A stretch of 64,000 nucleotides of DNA, from the NCBI GenBank assembly GCA_023614405.1, contig CM042691.1:175308927-175372926 (forward strand), in the 5' to 3' direction. How positions within the stretch are numbered: the stretch's first letter is position 1; each line of letters starts with the position of its first letter. This DNA comes from Avena insularis (lineage: Eukaryota > Streptophyta > Magnoliopsida > Poales > Poaceae). The translations under genes were made by a program, and so were the position numbers. This document shows positions 24,501-36,842 of the stretch, piece after piece. The notes under the pieces were generated by a model. That model was not told the origin of the DNA, made no database searches, and saw only the letters and a program-made list of their open reading frames with translations.

Positions 24501-25494
24501 TATTGACGCCGGCAATCAATCGGCAGCAACGGTAGAGGGACGTGGTCGCGGGGTTGAAGACGACGCGCTGGCGGTGGTGCCGTGCTGACAGTGAGAGAGA
24601 GAGAGGGCACATGGTCCACTGCTCAGTGACTCAGCGGGTTGATCTGTGGGTGGAAAACATTTCACGCGTGGGGTGAGTAGGTGGGCTGGATTGCTGGGCT
24701 TGCTGGGCTGGCCAGATGGGCTGGGTTTGTTTCACTTTTTTTTATCCTGAAAGCTTTTCTTTTTCCAATATGAATTTCTGTTTTGATTTTCAATCAAATA
24801 ATTCAAACAACAAATCAAATCAAATCACCTCCAAACTTTGTATTGATTTTAATTCTATTTAACAACATAACCCAAAGTCCAAAACAAAATGATTTTTATT
24901 CTTTTTTAGGATCCATTAAAAATTAAATAAATAGACCTTAGTCATTAATTCAAATAGAATTTAATTTATTTAAAAACTCTATTTGAAAACTAAAATAATA
25001 CCAAAATCATTTCAGTAGGTTTTATTTGAAAATATAAAACACTTGGAAATCTTATTTAAAATAAATTAACAAGTTTTAGTGTTTATTTAAAAATGGGAAA
25101 AGCCTTTACTTTAATTAAATTGGATATTAATAAATCCTCATTTCTTTATTTAAATAAACCTTTACTCTTTTTATCAATCAAAATATTTTATTTCAAAAGC
25201 TTGGCCAATATTAAATTTTACTCTATAAAATACTCCTTATTTATATTCCTACCTTTTCTTTTGAAAACGAAATCTTTTTATTAAAAGATCCAAAAATAGT
25301 GATTCCAACTTTTATAACTTTATTTATTATTTGTTTATCTTTGTAAATCCCATTAGGATTTTATTTGACCAAAATAGGTTTTGATGTTTCCAATTGGAAC
25401 CAAAAAGTTTCTTCTCACCCTAAATTTCAACAAAATTTTATTTTGTTCATTTATTTTTCACATTTCAAAATTTGGAAAATTTTGGGATGTGACA
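21552..25494 (-). repeat. 5' LTR of element C (3943 bp)
   Basis: On the plus strand it runs from TGTAAGGTTCCC to GGGATGTGACA. The first part aligns with A's LTR from 1512; the second part matches C's own partial 3' LTR 5894-8065. The GC-rich block is at about 23690-24700. Its conserved module has one changed base in TACCCCTTTG at 23784-23793. Apparent ORFs in the block have no recognisable domains. Confidence 0.92.
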
Positions 25495-25900
25495 CCTGGA
25501 GGTATAGGAGAATCGGCTCTGCCTTCTCTCTCGAAGTATCCTCAAAGTCAATGCCCTCACCATCATCATCACATCTACCAAAGGTGTGGAAGTGAGTACC
25601 TCTAACCTCTCGAGAGTGTCTCCCTAGTAAACGTCCAAGCAAATCCTGCATGACTACCTCTAGGCCTCTTTCCTTGTCATCATGCATGAGCTTGAAGATG
25701 ATTGCCTCCGTGGCTGGCTCAGTCTGGCGTCCTGGCTGATTAACCTTGAAGCCCCAAAGGTCTTTCCTCTCAAACTTGGTGAGGGGAAGCATCATGATAG
25801 TAGGAAGAGGGAGATTGAGCAGACTAGTGAGCTCAATAATACGAGGGCCAAAACGAGTTCCCTTGAACTCTTCAGCCATGCTGATAGTAACATTAGGCAT
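25495..25900 (-). pseudogene. Unrecognised ORF of element B, truncated by insertion of C
   Basis: The minus-strand frame starts at ATG 25900 (MPNVTISMAEEF). It runs 135 codons to the junction with C's LTR; codons beyond that come from the LTR. The visible part is mixed alpha/beta-like in composition (RFGPRIIELTSLLNLPLP, then EVVMQDLLGRLLGRHSREV) and lacks zinc knuckle, protease or RT motifs. It lies downstream of the coiled-coil ORF on the same strand. I infer a second accessory segment before gag, possibly part of one longer accessory protein with 26103-26608, but no function is assigned. Confidence 0.5.
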
Positions 25901-26102
25901 CTATTTAATAAGATAGAAAAAGTTAGAATCAACACAATTTAAGACAAATCACAAGACAAGGCATCACATGCATAACTTTGGAAATCAAATCACACAAGTC
26001 ATGGCATACATGGATTCATTACAAACAACCAAGGTTCAACTTATTTTAAACAACATTTGAGAAATAAAATGATAAGTGTGGTGGTCCAACTAACGAAGTA
26101 TG

Positions 26103-26608
26103 TTACAGTCCCATCTCACTTGCCAAGTTTGCTAACAGGGCATCCCTAGAGGAAATCTGTTTATCTAGATCACATGACTCCATTGCTAAGTCTATGATGT
26201 CCTTCCTTAAGCTTTGGTTGGTAGCCTCTAACTCTTGGGTATGCTTCTTTTCTTCCTTAAGATTATTCTGGGTATTGAGCATTCTGTACTTGATTCTATC
26301 ACCAAGTTCTTTGATGGCCTTCCAAGCTGCATCCCTTGCTGAATCAAAGGATGTAGTGTGCATCACTGAGTTGGTGACCATACAGAATCCTGAGTCCTTG
26401 TGGTTGTGTTCCTTGTTTTTATACAAGTGAAGTTGCACCCACCAGTACTCAACTCCTTCATCCATCATAGGAAAACCTTTGTACACAGCTGCACCATGTA
26501 TTCCCATGGAAACCATGAGGTCCTTGAGAGCTTGCGGAATTCTGTCTCACATTCCAAAGTCATAGTCATGAGTGTTCCCTTCCTCACGGCTTCGTTGATG
26601 GAGTTCAT
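26103..26608 (-). pseudogene. Accessory coiled-coil ORF of element B (frameshifted)
   Basis: ATG 26608 (MNSINEAVRKGTL) opens a frame that must shift near 26520-26545 to join the longer open stretch ending at 26103 (LASEMGL-stop). Middle residues are globular (YWWVQLHLYKN). The C-terminal third is charged and heptad-like (NNLKEEKKHTQELEATNQSL), suggesting a coiled coil. Its place between PBS and gag, and its globular-then-coiled-coil layout, parallel D's ORF at 12152-12943. Real homology between the two is likely but not proven by eye. The role is unknown. Confidence 0.55.
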
Positions 26609-26736
26609 CTACAAATAGAGATGAGAAAGAAGATTAGAAAAGTTTACGAGAAGAAAAGACAAGTGTGGAAGTTGTTTAATTTTTTTTCCTTAGTGGTTTC
26701 CAATCCTAGGGTCATAATCCTACAGGCAACACAGTG
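26609..26736 (-). other. Short leader of element B
   Basis: A 128-base AT-rich leader without coding signal. The end next to the PBS matches the leaders of A and C (CCTACAGGCAACACAGTG-like). Confidence 0.6.
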
Positions 26737-26747
26737 CTCTGATACCA
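26737..26747 (-). other. Primer-binding site of element B
   Basis: The minus strand reads TGGTATCAGAG, two bases inside the LTR edge at 26750. Confidence 0.92.
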
Positions 26748-26749
26748 TC

Positions 26750-29700
26750 TGTAAGATCCCTCCTTTGTAAAGGAAAGGATCCCTGTGATTGCAATGCTAG
26801 TCCCTGGATCAATGCTAGCATCCACAGTTTAAGGTGAAGTACACAGAAACAAAGGTCATTATTACAAGTCATTCCAGAGACAACACATAGTATTTTACAA
26901 CTCCATGGCCACAGGCCTAGTACAAGAGTTTAAATGTGTAATAAGATAAATAAGTCTTCATCTTCATGTGCCACAGGCAAGCATGTTGAGTGTAGACTCA
27001 TAACCCTCTAATCACCATCAGAGTAACCTGCAACATCACAAGTTACAGCCACAGTGGGTCAATACATTGGAATAGTATTGGCAAGTGAACCTTAGAGTAA
27101 TATTGGTAGTTAGATACTATATGCATTTGGCTAAGTGTAGCTTAGGATTGCTTTGCTAAAAATAGGTTTTGCCTATTAGTTGAAAACACTAATTTTTTCT
27201 TTGACAAAAACTTTCCCAAGGAACCACCAATAGAAATTGGTGATCCTTCACCCTTGTTCAACCACAAGTTTTTACTTAGAAATTGGGATGAGGATATTCT
27301 TGATAGATTCCATGTCTTGATGCTCAAGTTATCCAATACCAGGGAGATGGCTAAGTACTTAGATTCTTCCATCTGCAGAGGTTGTGCACTTTCCCCACAA
27401 GACTTGATTTTCACCAAGATAGGATCTTTCAGAAGACTTCCCTTAGACCAAATGGACACGCTCCAACCTATCATCCCACTACCACCAACTGTCCAAATGG
27501 CTAAGTTATTGCAACCTATATGATCCAGGCAGAGCCCATATTGCCAAGTGGCTGCACTAGAAGCTTCTTAACATTTGTCCTCTCAAATCCCTTTGTTCAT
27601 GGGTGGCTTTCCACAAGTGAGATACACAAGGTAGGCCATAGAAATGGTCCTTGTGTAACCACTCAACATAACCCATTCTTTCCATTCCACCCAGGTGTTT
27701 CATTCACTTAGTTGTTTTATTAAGCAAAAACATAGTCCAGAGACTTAGAAATATTTATTCATAACATGAATATATAACCACCCTTGGTTGCTACTAGCTA
27801 GGCTAAGCATGGCATTGTTAAGACTTATAAATATTTCTATCAATTCTACAACTACTAGGATTTCCCAAGCATAGCATATAGATCAAAAATAACCATGCAA
27901 GACTAGCAAAATATTTCTAATGCAAAGTTGAAAAACTTAGGAATAAAATCATGAAGCACCACTTGACTTGGTAGTTTGGAGAGTAGCTACAATCCTCACA
28001 ATCACAATCACTATTTGCACCAAAATCTACAAATAAAATAATAGCAACAAAATCACATACAAAATAAATACAAGCAAAAATATATGGATGCATGCATAAT
28101 GCCATGTGATGATTCTATACTCCAAACAAGACAAGTGCACAGTACTGAATCATAAACAAGTTCAAAACTTGCCAAATAAACTTTATTTGAACAATAAAAC
28201 ATTTTTCAAATAATTAATATACCAAATTATGCCTACAAGTGTTTCTGCAAAAACAACCATTTTAACAGAAGCAAAACTTTAAACACATTGCATTAATGGA
28301 AAGGATTTTCTCTCCTGATTCCACTGATAAAAAAATTGTCAATTTGGACGTGGGATTCAAAAGTTATGAATTAAACAAGTTTAAACATCTAATAGATCTA
28401 ATTCAAACTTTTAAAACAAAACTCATGCCACGCGGCACTTTCTGATTGGAGGGTACCGCTTCGCTCAGCATCACGCTTCTGAACCGTTAGATCTAACTAA
28501 AACGCGCGGCTCAGATATCTTCTTACCCCTTCGACTATGTTCTATCGTGTTCATCCGATCTACATCGCATGGCTCTCAGCGACTGACCAACAAGTGGCGG
28601 CGGCGCGCTCTGGCTGCAAGCTTGCCGGCGAGTTAGGTCGCCCGGGGAGGTGTGAGGATGCTCACCAGAATCGCCGTGATGAGGAGATGCTCGACGTGTG
28701 CTCGGTTGGCGAAGGGGCGCTCGGGGTCGTCGTGGATTGCTCGTCGGAGAAGTCCCTGGCGACGGTGCTCTCGGTTGGCGACGAAGGCGACGCTCTGGGC
28801 CACGCTAAGACGAGATAAGGGTACAGTTAGATGCGTAGGGCACTGGGGATCACACACGTATCAAACAGAGGGAGAGGGGAAGCTGGGTCTTACGGGGAAT
28901 GGTCGTCGGAATTCGAGCAGACGGTGGTGGAGCTCAGTCGACGACGTTGCCAAGGCTACAGAGCATGAACGAGCAAACGGAGAGCGTCAGTAGATGCGAA
29001 CGAAGATGTAGAATAAGGTAGTCTGAACCAGAGGCAGAGGGGGACGCGGGGCTTACCGGAATTCGACGGCGAACTCGTCGGAGCAGAGGGGCATCCAGAG
29101 AGAAATTCGAGCAGCCTGGTGGCTCCGGTGGGGTGTGGTTTGGGGGAAAAGGAGGAGGGAGGCATGGTGCTTAAGTAGGCGAGGACGTGGGCGTGAATTA
29201 CTCGTGCATTCAACGGAATTGAAGCCGCAGAATTTAAACAGGAAACGCCCGGCGTGATTTGGGGATGAACCAGTCGCTGGGGTGGAGAAGAAGACAACCG
29301 TGTGGACCGCGTTGTCAGCGAAAGAAAAGAGAGGAGGTGGGGTCCCTGCGTCAGCGACTCTGTGGGTGTGTTCGCGCGTAAAGGAAAACGTTTCGCGGGA
29401 GGGGGTAGTTGGGCTAGATGGGTCGAACTGGGCTGGTTGGGCCAGTTTGGCTGTTTGTCTTATTTTTTTTCCTTTACTCCTTTTCTTTTTCTGTTTGATT
29501 TTCTAGAAATTATTTTTCAACTCTAATTCAAATAAGTTTGATTTCAAATCTTCTCTAGGTTTTTATATAGTAAACTTTGCACTCAAATGTGTATCAAACA
29601 CTACTGGTTACTCAAAAACACTTTGATCATTTGAAAATAAAAATAAAACCAAGCCTTAATGTGATATAAACAATAGGCATAAAATTGGTTTTATTTTCAC

Positions 29701-29936
29701 ACTTTGTTTTGACTTGCTCAAGCTTTGGAAAGTACTTAAGTTTGAATTCAAACCTTACTGAACAAAACAAGTACTCTTCTCATTAAAAATAGCACTAAGG
29801 CTAGAGCATACATACATAAAATAATGAGCAACATATGCTCCTGTTTTTGAAATGGTTTTGAAAATGGAACCCTAAATGATCATGGATGCATGGATGATAT
29901 GCATGGGTTTTGAAACATGATTTTAGGTATGTTACA
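26750..29936 (-). repeat. 5' LTR of element B (3187 bp)
   Basis: On the plus strand it runs from TGTAAGATCCC to GGTATGTTACA. The PBS-proximal end is clearly related to the LTR ends of A, C and E (shared TGCTAGTCCCTGGATCAAT). The GC-rich block is at about 28420-29410, with TACCCCTTCG at 28524-28533. ORFs inside it are judged compositional. Confidence 0.88.
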
Positions 29937-30234
29937 GTACAACAACCTCGTCAAGTTCTACTTTCCTTCCAGTCACTTCTTTCATGAGAAACTCCTTCTC
30001 TAGAAAGGATCCATTCTTGGCAACGAAGATTTTGCCCTCGGATCTATGAAAGAAGGTATACCCAATAGTTTCCTTCAGGTATCCTATGAAGACGCATTTT
30101 TCTGCTTTGGGTTAAAGCTTGTCGGGCTGTAACTTCTTTACATAAGCTTCGCAACGCAAACTTTAAGGAACGACAATTTAGGTTTCTTCCCAAACTATAA
30201 TTCATAAGTTGTCGTTTCAACGCATTTAGATGGT
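29937..30234 (-). pseudogene. Copia copy 1 pol fragment (end of integrase / before RT)
   Basis: It aligns with 41596-41890 of copy 2, which encodes SFLKVWGCEAYVKKLQPDKL and YPKETIGYTFY on the minus strand, the region after the integrase core. Here the frame is broken by substitutions and indels. It is bounded on the left by element B and on the right by the solo LTR E, whose TSD ATGGT begins at 30230. Confidence 0.85.
30230..30234. repeat. Target-site duplication of solo LTR E, left copy (ATGGT)
   Basis: ATGGT precedes TGCCACATCCC and recurs at 34950-34954. Confidence 0.93.
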
Positions 30235-33200
30235 TGCCACATCCCAAAATTTTCCAAATTATGAAATGTGAAAAATAAATAAACAAATAAATAATTGTTG
30301 AAATTTATGGTAAAAAGAAACTTTTTGATTCTAAATGAAAACATCAAAACCCTACTTGAACAAACTTTGAATAAAAGGGAAACCAACAAAATTCAAATCA
30401 AGTGAAATGCATTCATCCAATGAATGTATCTTAAAATTTAAACTTGGGAAAATAAACCAAAACCCTAAAACCCTAATGGAAGAAAATCATCTCCAAGATA
30501 TCCCTAAGACTATGGATTTGATCCATATAAAAATTTGTCAACAAACATTCATAGATGATCAAAATGATATATAAAAATATTACAAAACCATGGAAATTGA
30601 TTTCATTCAATTTGGAACCATGGATAAAACTTATGAATTCAATAAGGAAAAAGGAAATAATTTCCAAAGCTAATAAAGTTCCTATCTAAAATCCATACAA
30701 ATTGTGAGTAAATTAATCCTAAAAGTATTTAAAAGGATAAACAAATATTAAATAAAATTATACAAATTGGAATCAGCAATTTTGGATCTATAGATAAAAA
30801 GATATGGATTTTATAAGATAAAGAAAGAAAGAAATAAATAAGGAATATTTAAAAGGCAAATTAAATCTTGGTCAAATCCATAAACAAATAAAATGAAAGA
30901 TTATTGAATATTAAATAAGGGTGAAAGATTATTTAAATAAAATCATAAGGATTGAACAATGTCCAATTTTATTTAAATAAAGACAAGTTGCCTAAACTAA
31001 ATAATAGACCCCAATAAAATTATTTAGAAGATAATTTAGACCTTGAATTAAATCCATAAGCAAATGGAACAAAGATAATTCAAATCCAAATAAAATAAAG
31101 GGATAAGAATATTCAGATAAAATAATATGGCATTAACCAAATTCTATTCCATTTGAATTGAGACAAAATCTCTAAAAGTAAATGATTAATTAAATCATGG
31201 GAAAATAATAATTGGAATTTGCCCAAGTGGAATAAAAGTTATTTAATTAACTTAAATGGAATCAAAGAATTATTTGAATAAAAATTTATATGGGATTAAA
31301 ACCATATTTGATTTTATTTGAATAAGGATAGATGCTCAATTTAAATGATTAATAAATCATATTAAAAATATTTCAAATAATTAAAAGTGAATTATTTGAC
31401 ATCCTAATAAATAAATAAAACCTACCGAAAAGGATTTGGTAAAATTTGAATTTCAAATAGAAGTTGAAAACATATTTTAAATCTCAATTAAATAAAGACA
31501 AGTGTCTAAATTAATTAATTAATAAACCATAAATGAATAAAATAATTATTCTAAAATAGAATTTAAATACATGTTTAAAGCAGTATAGAAAACTTACTGA
31601 AAAGTTTGAAAATATTTGAAATGAAAAAGGGTTTGAAATCATTTGAACAAATTCAAAACAGAAAAATAGAAAAGAAAAAGGAAAAAGAAACAGGAAAGAA
31701 AAAAATGAAATAGAAACAGCCTAGCCCAACCTGGCCCATCTAGCCCAGCTAGCCCATCCCTTTCTCCCCCGCAGAAAACGATTCGCACCAAAGTACTTAC
31801 CCCCACAGACGCTGACAAATAGACCCCACTGGAAACCCCCTCACTCGCTGACCGCTGAACCCCACCTGTCAGTCTTCGTCTTCACCCACCGCGACCCGTT
31901 CTTCCCTCCCCCTCACTGCCGTTCTCTGTCACTTAATCTCCCGTGTAAATTCGAGTTAATGGCCGCTTGATTCTTGCCCCTGACCACGCACTCTTAATCG
32001 TCCGTGTCTCCTCTATCATTCCCTAGATACCACCCAACGAGAGCCCCTGGGCTGCATCAATTTCTGCTCGAACCCACTGCTACTCCGGCGACCCTCCCGC
32101 TCAAATTCCGGCGAACCAGCACCTCCCCTCCCCCTGGACCACAAAATATTAATCGCCATCGCCTCCTGCACCTGCCAGTAGCCCTAGCATGCACGCGCGT
32201 GCCCAAAACGTCGGCTTCTTCCACATATGAGCGCCGCCGTAGTCTGCCATTTCTCCGACGATGTTCCCAAGTAATGTTCGACCGCACCTCTTCCCCTCTT
32301 TCACACGCATATACTCGCCACGGCCTTGCGCATCTAATGGTGTCCTCCACTTGTATTAGCGCGCCCTCAATCCTCGCCCCCGTCAACAACCGAGCATGCC
32401 CGACGTCAGGCTCAACTCCGGCGAGCAATACCCGTCGAACCCGTGCGCGCTGGCCTCCCCACGACGTCCTAGAGCTTCACCGTGACACAGAGAACACGGT
32501 GAGCCCTCCCTTTCCTTTCTTCGCTTCCTGTATTCACCGGAGCATCACTGCCCGAGCGCGCAGCCGCTGTTCACCACCGCCAGAGCCGCCAGTATATGGC
32601 CAGTAGTTGTGAGCCGTGGGATGTTGATCTGACAGGTACGATAGAAAACTTAACGAAGGGGTACGTAGCATTCTGTGCCACACGATTTCAATAGATCCAA
32701 CAGTCCATGTAGTCGATCCATGCGAAACGACACCGACGAATAAGATTAAGACGCATGGCACAGTTTTGATTTAAATAGACAGAAACATTTCTATTAGATG
32801 TTTAAACTTGCAAAAATTCATAACTTTTAATCTACACGTCCAAATTTTACAAATTTTATCTCAATAGAATCAGCAAAAATAATATACTTTCCAACAAATT
32901 TTGCTTCTACAAAATTGATTATTTTGCAGAAACTTGTTTAGACTTATTTTGTGTATAAAATTTATTCTAAAATTGTTTTATGGTAAAATCTTTTGTAAAT
33001 GAATTTTTTTGAACCTACTGACCATAGAAACTAACTTTTGGATTTAAAAATATATTTTGTGACACTTAGGAATTATTCCTTTGAATAAAATCATTTTTAG
33101 CTAAATAAAAATATTGATTATGGTTTAAAAATGATTTTTGAGTGAAACCTTTTTAAAATGACTTGAATTAAACTCTCTGATCCTAAACACCAATTCTTGA

Positions 33201-34949
33201 GAATTAAAAATATATTTGGTGAACCCTATAAAATTATTACCTTGTTTAAAGGCATTTCCAACAAAATAAAATATTGCTTTGATTTAAAAATGGTTTATAG
33301 GTAAAACCTTTTGGAAATGGATTTAATATTAAACACTTGACCTGAAAACACTAACATTTGTGATAAAAAATATATTTGGCAAACACTAGACAATATTTCT
33401 TTGATTTAAAGCATTCCTAGCAAAACAAAAATGATTTAAAGTGGCCATTTTCAATAACTTGTTTTCAAATGACCTTGCCACTTTTATAAATGACCAAAAG
33501 GTATTTTAAAATGCTTATAGAGAATTAGAAACCACCTTTCCAAATAAAAAACCTTTTACATGCTTGCATGCGTTGTTTTGTTTTCATTATTTTATGTGGT
33601 GAAATTGTTTGAATGCTAGATTGAATTTGTGCCTTGATTGAATTGTAGTGAAATTTGAAGAGTGTGACTATTGCAAGAACAAGGAGTGAACTTATATTCT
33701 CTACCAAAAAGGCAAGTGGTGCTTCATACTTTTGTCCCATTATTTTCACTATGCATTAGTAATATTTCAATGTAGGACTTGCATGGAATTTTCTAAGTAT
33801 ATGCTATGCCATGGGAAATCCTAGTAGATGATGCCTTAGTAGAATTTACCTAAGTTAAGATCCCTACTATTATTATGCTTAGCTTAGCTAGTGGAAAACA
33901 AGGGTGGATTATATTCATACTATGAAATGTTTCTAAAGTCTATGACTTGTGTTTTGTTTAATAAAACAACTATGTGAATGAATCACCTGGGTGGAATGGT
34001 TGAATGGGTTATGTTGAGTGGTTACAAAGGGCCCTATGGACTACCCTAGTGTATCTCACTTGTGGAATTCCACCCAGGAACAAAGAGATTTGAGATGTCA
34101 AATGTTGAGAAGCTTCAAGTGCAGCCACTTGGCATTATGGGCTCTGCCTGGATCATATAGGTTGGAATAACTTAGCCAAATGGACAGTTGGTGGTAGGGG
34201 CTGATAGGTTTGGAACGCGTCCATTTTGGTCTAATGGAAGGCTTCAGAAAGGTCTTGTCTCGATGCATGTCAAGTCTTGTGGGGAAAGTGCACCACCTCT
34301 CGAGAGTGTAAAATCTAAGAACTTAGTCGTGTCCCCGGAAATGGACAATTTGAGCATCAAGAAATGGAAGCTATCAAGGATCTCATCATTCCAATTTCTA
34401 AGTTAAAAACTTGTGGTTGAACAAGGGTTAAAGGATCTTCAATATCTGATTGATAGATGCCTTGAGTGATTTTTGCCAAACAAAAACCTAGTGTTTTCAA
34501 AAGATAAGGAAAATATATTTTGAGCAAAGCAAGCCTAAGCTCCACTTATCCAGATGCATATAGATGATAGATACCACTATCCTACCATAGTATCACTTGC
34601 CAATACAATTCAAATGTATTGACCCTTGTGGATGTAACTTATTATGTTGCAGGTTTGTTTGATGTTAGTGAAGTGTGTTGAATAGGATTACAAGTCTACA
34701 ACCAACATGATTTCCTATGGCACTTTGAAGATGAAGGACTCCATGCTATATAGTTATTTCTGCTGCATTGTAATGAGATAGCCAAATGAGCTATGTAAGA
34801 TGTAATGAATTATTTTATTCCTGGTTATAAAGTTGTATTATAACCTTTGTTTCTTGATATTACATGTTAACTGTGGATGCTAGCTATTGATCCAGGGACT
34901 AGCATTGCAATCATAGGGACCTTTACCTTTATAAAGGTGGGGTCTTACA
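30235..34949 (+). mobile_element. Solo LTR E of the A/C gypsy family (4715 bp)
   Basis: It starts TGCCACATCCCAAAATTTTCC and ends GGGGTCTTACA, flanked by perfect 5-bp ATGGT duplications. It is the reverse complement of LTR A along its length (AT-rich arms, GC-rich block about 31740-32760, CGAAGGGGTA at 32654-32663, shared U5-like end). No PBS, gag or pol is inside, so this is an LTR left by recombination between the two LTRs of one element. It splits the integrase of Copia copy 1. ORFs within (for example 32004-32606) are not supported as genes. Confidence 0.93.
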
Positions 34950-34954
34950 ATGGT
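34950..34954. repeat. Target-site duplication of solo LTR E, right copy (ATGGT)
   Basis: A perfect copy of 30230-30234. Confidence 0.93.
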
Positions 34955-35948
34955 GCCCTATTTAAAGTGAGTGCGGCTGTTTCTAATGCATAACCCCAAA
35001 ACAATAGTGGTAAATCTGCAAGTGACATCATAGAATGAACCATATCTAATAGAGTTCGATTATGACGTTTGGACACACCATTACATTGTGGTGTACCCGA
35101 CGGTGTTAATTGTGGAAGTATTCTGCATTTCTTCAAATGCTCGCCAAACTCGTAACTTAGATACTCACCTCCACGATCAGATCATAGAAATTTAATCTTC
35201 TTGCTACGTTGATTCTCTACTTTACTTTGAAATTCCTTAAACTTCTCGAAAGTTTCGGACTTATGTTTCATGAAATAGATATACCCATATCTACTCAAGT
35301 CATCCGTGAAAGTAAGAACATAACGATAACCACCGCGCGATGCTTTGGACCACATACATCGGTATGTATGATTTCTAATAAGTCCGTAGCTCGCTCCATC
35401 ATACCAGAAAATGGAGACTTAGTCATTTTTCCCAATCAGACATGCTTCACATATTTCAAGTGATTCAAGAAGTCCATCGGAATGGAGTTTATTCATACGC
35501 TTCACTCCAATGTGACAAAGACAACAGTGCCACATATAGGTCGAGTTATCACTCAATTTCAAACGTTTAGGTTCAATGTTATTAATATGTGTATTACTAC
35601 AATGGAGATTCAACAATAATAGACCATCTATTAAAGGTGCATGTGCATAAAATATATTACTCATATAAATCGAACAACCATTATTCTCGGACTTAAACAA
35701 GTAACTGTCTCGCAATAAACATGATTCGGATATAATGTTCATGCTCAACGCATGCACCAAATAACAATTATTTAAGTATAGAACTAATCCCGATGGTAGA
35801 TGAAGAGGTAGCGTGCCGACCGCTATCACATCAACCTTTGATCCATTTCCAACGCACATCGTCACCTCGTTCTTCGCTAGTTTTCGTCTATTCTGCAGCA
35901 CCTGTTTTGAGTTACAAATATGACCAACCGAACCAGTATCAAATACCT
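34955..35948 (-). pseudogene. Copia copy 1: protease, GAG-pre-integrase and integrase region, broken
   Basis: The minus strand shows the protease start FDTGS near 35935 (catalytic Asp kept, unlike copy 2). The GAG-pre-integrase segment 35901-35419 includes MWHCCLCHIGVKRM, where the canonical zinc-finger His in LGHIG-type motifs is degraded. Remnants of the integrase core follow, ending with NGVSKRHNRTLLDMVHSMM (34949-35136). Frameshifts and stops separate these pieces. Integration of E removed continuity with 29937-30229. Confidence 0.85.
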
Positions 35949-36842
35949 AGGCACTACTATGACTACTAGTGAGATACACATCAATAACATGTATATCGGA
36001 TATACCTTTCTTCTTGATGTTGCTGTTCTTCAAATCCGCCAAGTACATAGGGAAATTCCGCTTCAAGTGACCTTCTCCCTTGCAGTAAAAGCGCTGAGTA
36101 TCAGGCTTAGGCCCAGCCTTGGTCTTCTTCGCCGGCGCGGTAACTTTCTTACCGCCCTTCTTGAAGTTTCCATTTTTCTTAGACTTGCCTTGCTTCTTGA
36201 ATTTGTTTGTCTTATTGACCATCAACACTTGGTGCTCTTTCTTGATCTCCACTTCCGTAGACTTTAACATGGAGAAGAGTTTGGGCAATGACATGTCCAT
36301 GTTTTGCATATTGTAGTTCATCACAAAGTTTTTGTAACTTGGTGATAGTGATTGGAGGACACGGTGAATCCCCAAAGCATTAGGAATCACTATACCCAAG
36401 CTTTGGAGCTTACTTGCATGCCCAGACATCTTAATCACATGCTCACTAACGGAGCTGCCCTCTTCCATCTTGCAGTTAAAGAACTTTTCAGAAGACTCAT
36501 AAAACTCAACTGCCGCATAGCCTCAAATATCATTTTGAGTTCACGGACAATATCATGTGGGTCATGGTTCTCAAACCTTTTCTGAAGCTCTGATTCCAAA
36601 CCGTACAAGATAGCACACTGAACTGTGGATTAATGATTCTTCTGAGTGAGGAATACATTCTTCACCTCATTGGTAGCATCAGCTGCAGGTGGGTCACCCA
36701 GCGGTGCATCCAACACATAGGTCAAATTACCAGCATTGAGGACAATCCTCAAGCTGCGGAGCCAATCCGCGAAGTTGCTTCCATTGTTTTTCAACTTTTC
36801 ATTCTCTAGGAACGCATTCAAATTGATGATAGGGGCCTCCAT
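35949..36842 (-). pseudogene. Copia copy 1 gag, frameshifted
   Basis: ATG at 36842 (MEAPIINLNAFLENEKLKNN) starts a typical Copia Gag; copy 2 has lost this ATG. A stop follows within about 75 codons. A 2-base deletion near 36520 relative to copy 2 breaks the capsid region. The later part (35947-36468) keeps LVMNYNMQNMDMSL-like capsid sequence and a basic linker. Its zinc knuckle is degenerate, with only FYCKGEGHLKRNF left of the C-C-H-C set. Confidence 0.85.

Larger units (their letters stand above)
5894..25494 (-). mobile_element. Element C: gag-only gypsy LTR retrotransposon (interrupted by D and by A)
   Basis: Minus-strand order: 5' LTR 25494-21552, PBS, leader, gag start 21041, insertion of D (20684-8968), gag continuation, stop at 8255, PPT region, then the beginning of the 3' LTR (8065-5894), which is broken by element A. 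No protease, RT, RNase H or integrase lies between gag and the PPT. The element is thus a non-autonomous, gag-bearing derivative (the TR-GAG type described in plants). It sits in element B; its right junction is at 25494/25495. Confidence 0.85.
25495..29936 (-). mobile_element. Element B: gypsy LTR retrotransposon, 5' part (5' LTR, PBS, accessory ORFs)
   Basis: Minus-strand order: LTR 29936-26750, PBS 26747-26737, short leader, then two open regions, the second cut by insertion of element C at 25495. It lies within the pol of Copia copy 1. The base after its right end is followed by GTACA (29937-29941), the expected target duplication. The other end of B and its copy of the TSD are left of the window. 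Whether it has pol cannot be seen. Confidence 0.85.

Noticed and set aside
32004..32606. 200-codon plus-strand ORF
   Set aside because: It lies inside solo LTR E's GC-rich block. The protein is Pro/Arg/Ser-rich with no domain, and a similar-sized frame exists on the opposite strand.
30235..34949. E as a complete gypsy element
   Set aside because: One continuous LTR lies between TSDs, with no PBS, gag or pol inside.
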